Below are positions 4,570 through 5,403 of a stretch of 5,403 nucleotides of DNA, piece after piece. The notes under the pieces were generated by a model that saw only the letters and a program-made list of their open reading frames with translations, made no database searches and had not been told where the DNA came from. Made by a program: the position numbers and the translations under genes. Position 1 is the stretch's first letter. Every line of letters starts with the position of its first letter. Origin of the DNA: CALJFL01 sp039964455 (lineage in GTDB: Bacteria; Pseudomonadota; Gammaproteobacteria; Pseudomonadales; Halieaceae); the NCBI GenBank assembly GCA_039964455.1, contig JBDVXK010000018.1, forward strand, positions 1 to 5,403, in the 5' to 3' direction.

Positions 4570-5379
4570 ATGCTTCGAGTCTTTTTGATTATCGTTTTGG
4601 GTTTTATCTCAGGATGCATAGTGGTGCCGGTAGTTGAACTTGAGCCTTATCAAAATGGGGTAACAGAAGAAATTATCGCTAGGGAAACTTCCCGCGAAGA
4701 AGTGATAAATATATTGGGTAAACCTTCCGTTACACGGGAAAATGATAGAATTTGGATCTACGCGGAGGCCCGTCACTTGGCGTATTTTTTTGTTTTGGGG
4801 AAAATCCCATCGGGTGATTTTGTGGATGAGTATCAATTTGTAGTGATGGAGTTTGATCAAGATACGGTTAAGAGTTACGAGATAATAGAAAACAGTTGGG
4901 GTTGTTCATCAAGTGGAATATGCCTTGAATCTGGGTGGCATTACAGCAATCAACAGCTAGTTCCCGAAGAGACAATTATTAGCAACAGGGGCAGGGATGA
5001 CCAAGAAGCAAAGAACTTCAATAGCGATACCGATAAATGCTCGCTGTATGTTTACACGACGGGAGGAGAGGCAGTTGCAGGTCGGCTATTTGTAGACATT
5101 GACGCTATTCCAGCCACAGTAATCAGTAGCGGTTTATATCTCTACTCTAGGATTCAGCCCGGCCAACATAGCATATTGTTTAGATCCGTTTTTGGGGAAA
5201 TCCAGAAACATCAGATCGAATGTGAACGTGGGGATGTCTTGTTTGTTGAACTCTACATGAAGAGAATCCATAAATTTTCTTTCAGGCCCCGAGTTAGGCA
5301 TGAAGTACATTCAAAATTGGTAAATTATGACAAGGGAAGTAAAGCCATCGAGCAAAGGCATCTAGTTGTTCGAACCTGA
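4570..5379 (+). CDS. Lipoprotein with BamE/SmpA-like and DUF2846-like domains
   Basis: A 269-residue protein from the ATG at 4570. The frame is open upstream, but this ATG begins a clear lipoprotein signal: MLRVFLIIVLGFISGC, lipobox I-S-G-C with Cys16 as the lipidated residue. Ile at +2 suggests outer-membrane sorting. Residues 31-103 resemble BamE/SmpA-type domains (TSREEVINILGKPSVTREND, then RIWIYAE and a strand ending VVMEFDQDTVKSYEI). The linker holds Cys112 and Cys117, which could form a disulfide. Residues 157-232 follow the DUF2846 pattern (SLYVYTT, GRLFVDID, SSGLYLYSRIQPGQHSILF, ERGDVLFVELYMKR). A basic tail ends the protein. BamE itself helps assemble outer-membrane beta-barrels, but this protein is longer and its role is unknown. 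The ribosome-binding site is poor: GGGG at 4561-4564 is near, and AGGGAG at 4543-4548 is too far. The leader of about 210 bp contains no other recognised feature. Confidence 0.82.
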   Translation: MLRVFLIIVLGFISGCIVVPVVELEPYQNGVTEEIIARETSREEVINILGKPSVTRENDRIWIYAEARHLAYFFVLGKIPSGDFVDEYQFVVMEFDQDTVKSYEIIENSWGCSSSGICLESGWHYSNQQLVPEETIISNRGRDDQEAKNFNSDTDKCSLYVYTTGGEAVAGRLFVDIDAIPATVISSGLYLYSRIQPGQHSILFRSVFGEIQKHQIECERGDVLFVELYMKRIHKFSFRPRVRHEVHSKLVNYDKGSKAIEQRHLVVRT

Positions 5380-5403
5380 GGAATCAAGCCCAAACCAACA
5401 ATA

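Overview
The window looks like an accessory stretch of a bacterial chromosome, probably from a marine gammaproteobacterium. That placement is inference. It rests on the moderate base composition, the short 'MNW(E/D)A(I/V)GAIGE' membrane proteins and the GTCCGCTTT...AGCGGAC intergenic repeats, both of which I associate with that group. No rRNA, tRNA, transposase, integrase or CRISPR array is visible.

Layout. Positions 1-291 hold the 3' end of a cupin gene that begins upstream of the window. Two paralogous small membrane-anchored proteins of unknown function follow (548-1039 and 1224-1682). Next is a non-coding stretch of about 290 bp (1683-1971), then an exported SnoaL/DUF4440-like protein (2043-2492). 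A large polytopic membrane protein with GT-C glycosyltransferase-like features lies on the minus strand (2709-4052). Last is a lipoprotein with a BamE/SmpA-like domain followed by a DUF2846-like domain (4570-5379). The genes do not form an evident operon or pathway; each plus-strand gene sits alone with its own leader.

The main structure is a dispersed repeat with core GTCCGCTTTCGCCT, present five times in the same orientation (GTCC at 481, about 1159, 1974, 2600 and 4334). The first three copies each sit 65-69 bp upstream of an ATG. They share about 40 bp, including a TATnCT block placed 18 nt after TTCGCC and 30-32 nt before the ATG, so the repeat may supply the promoter of the gene behind it. 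Copies 1 and 5 also carry an inverted second arm at an identical 29-nt spacing, which gives a REPIN-like doublet. Together this resembles a repeat-delimited array of small unrelated genes. It lacks integron attC hallmarks, and the mobilising enzyme, if there is one, is not in the window.
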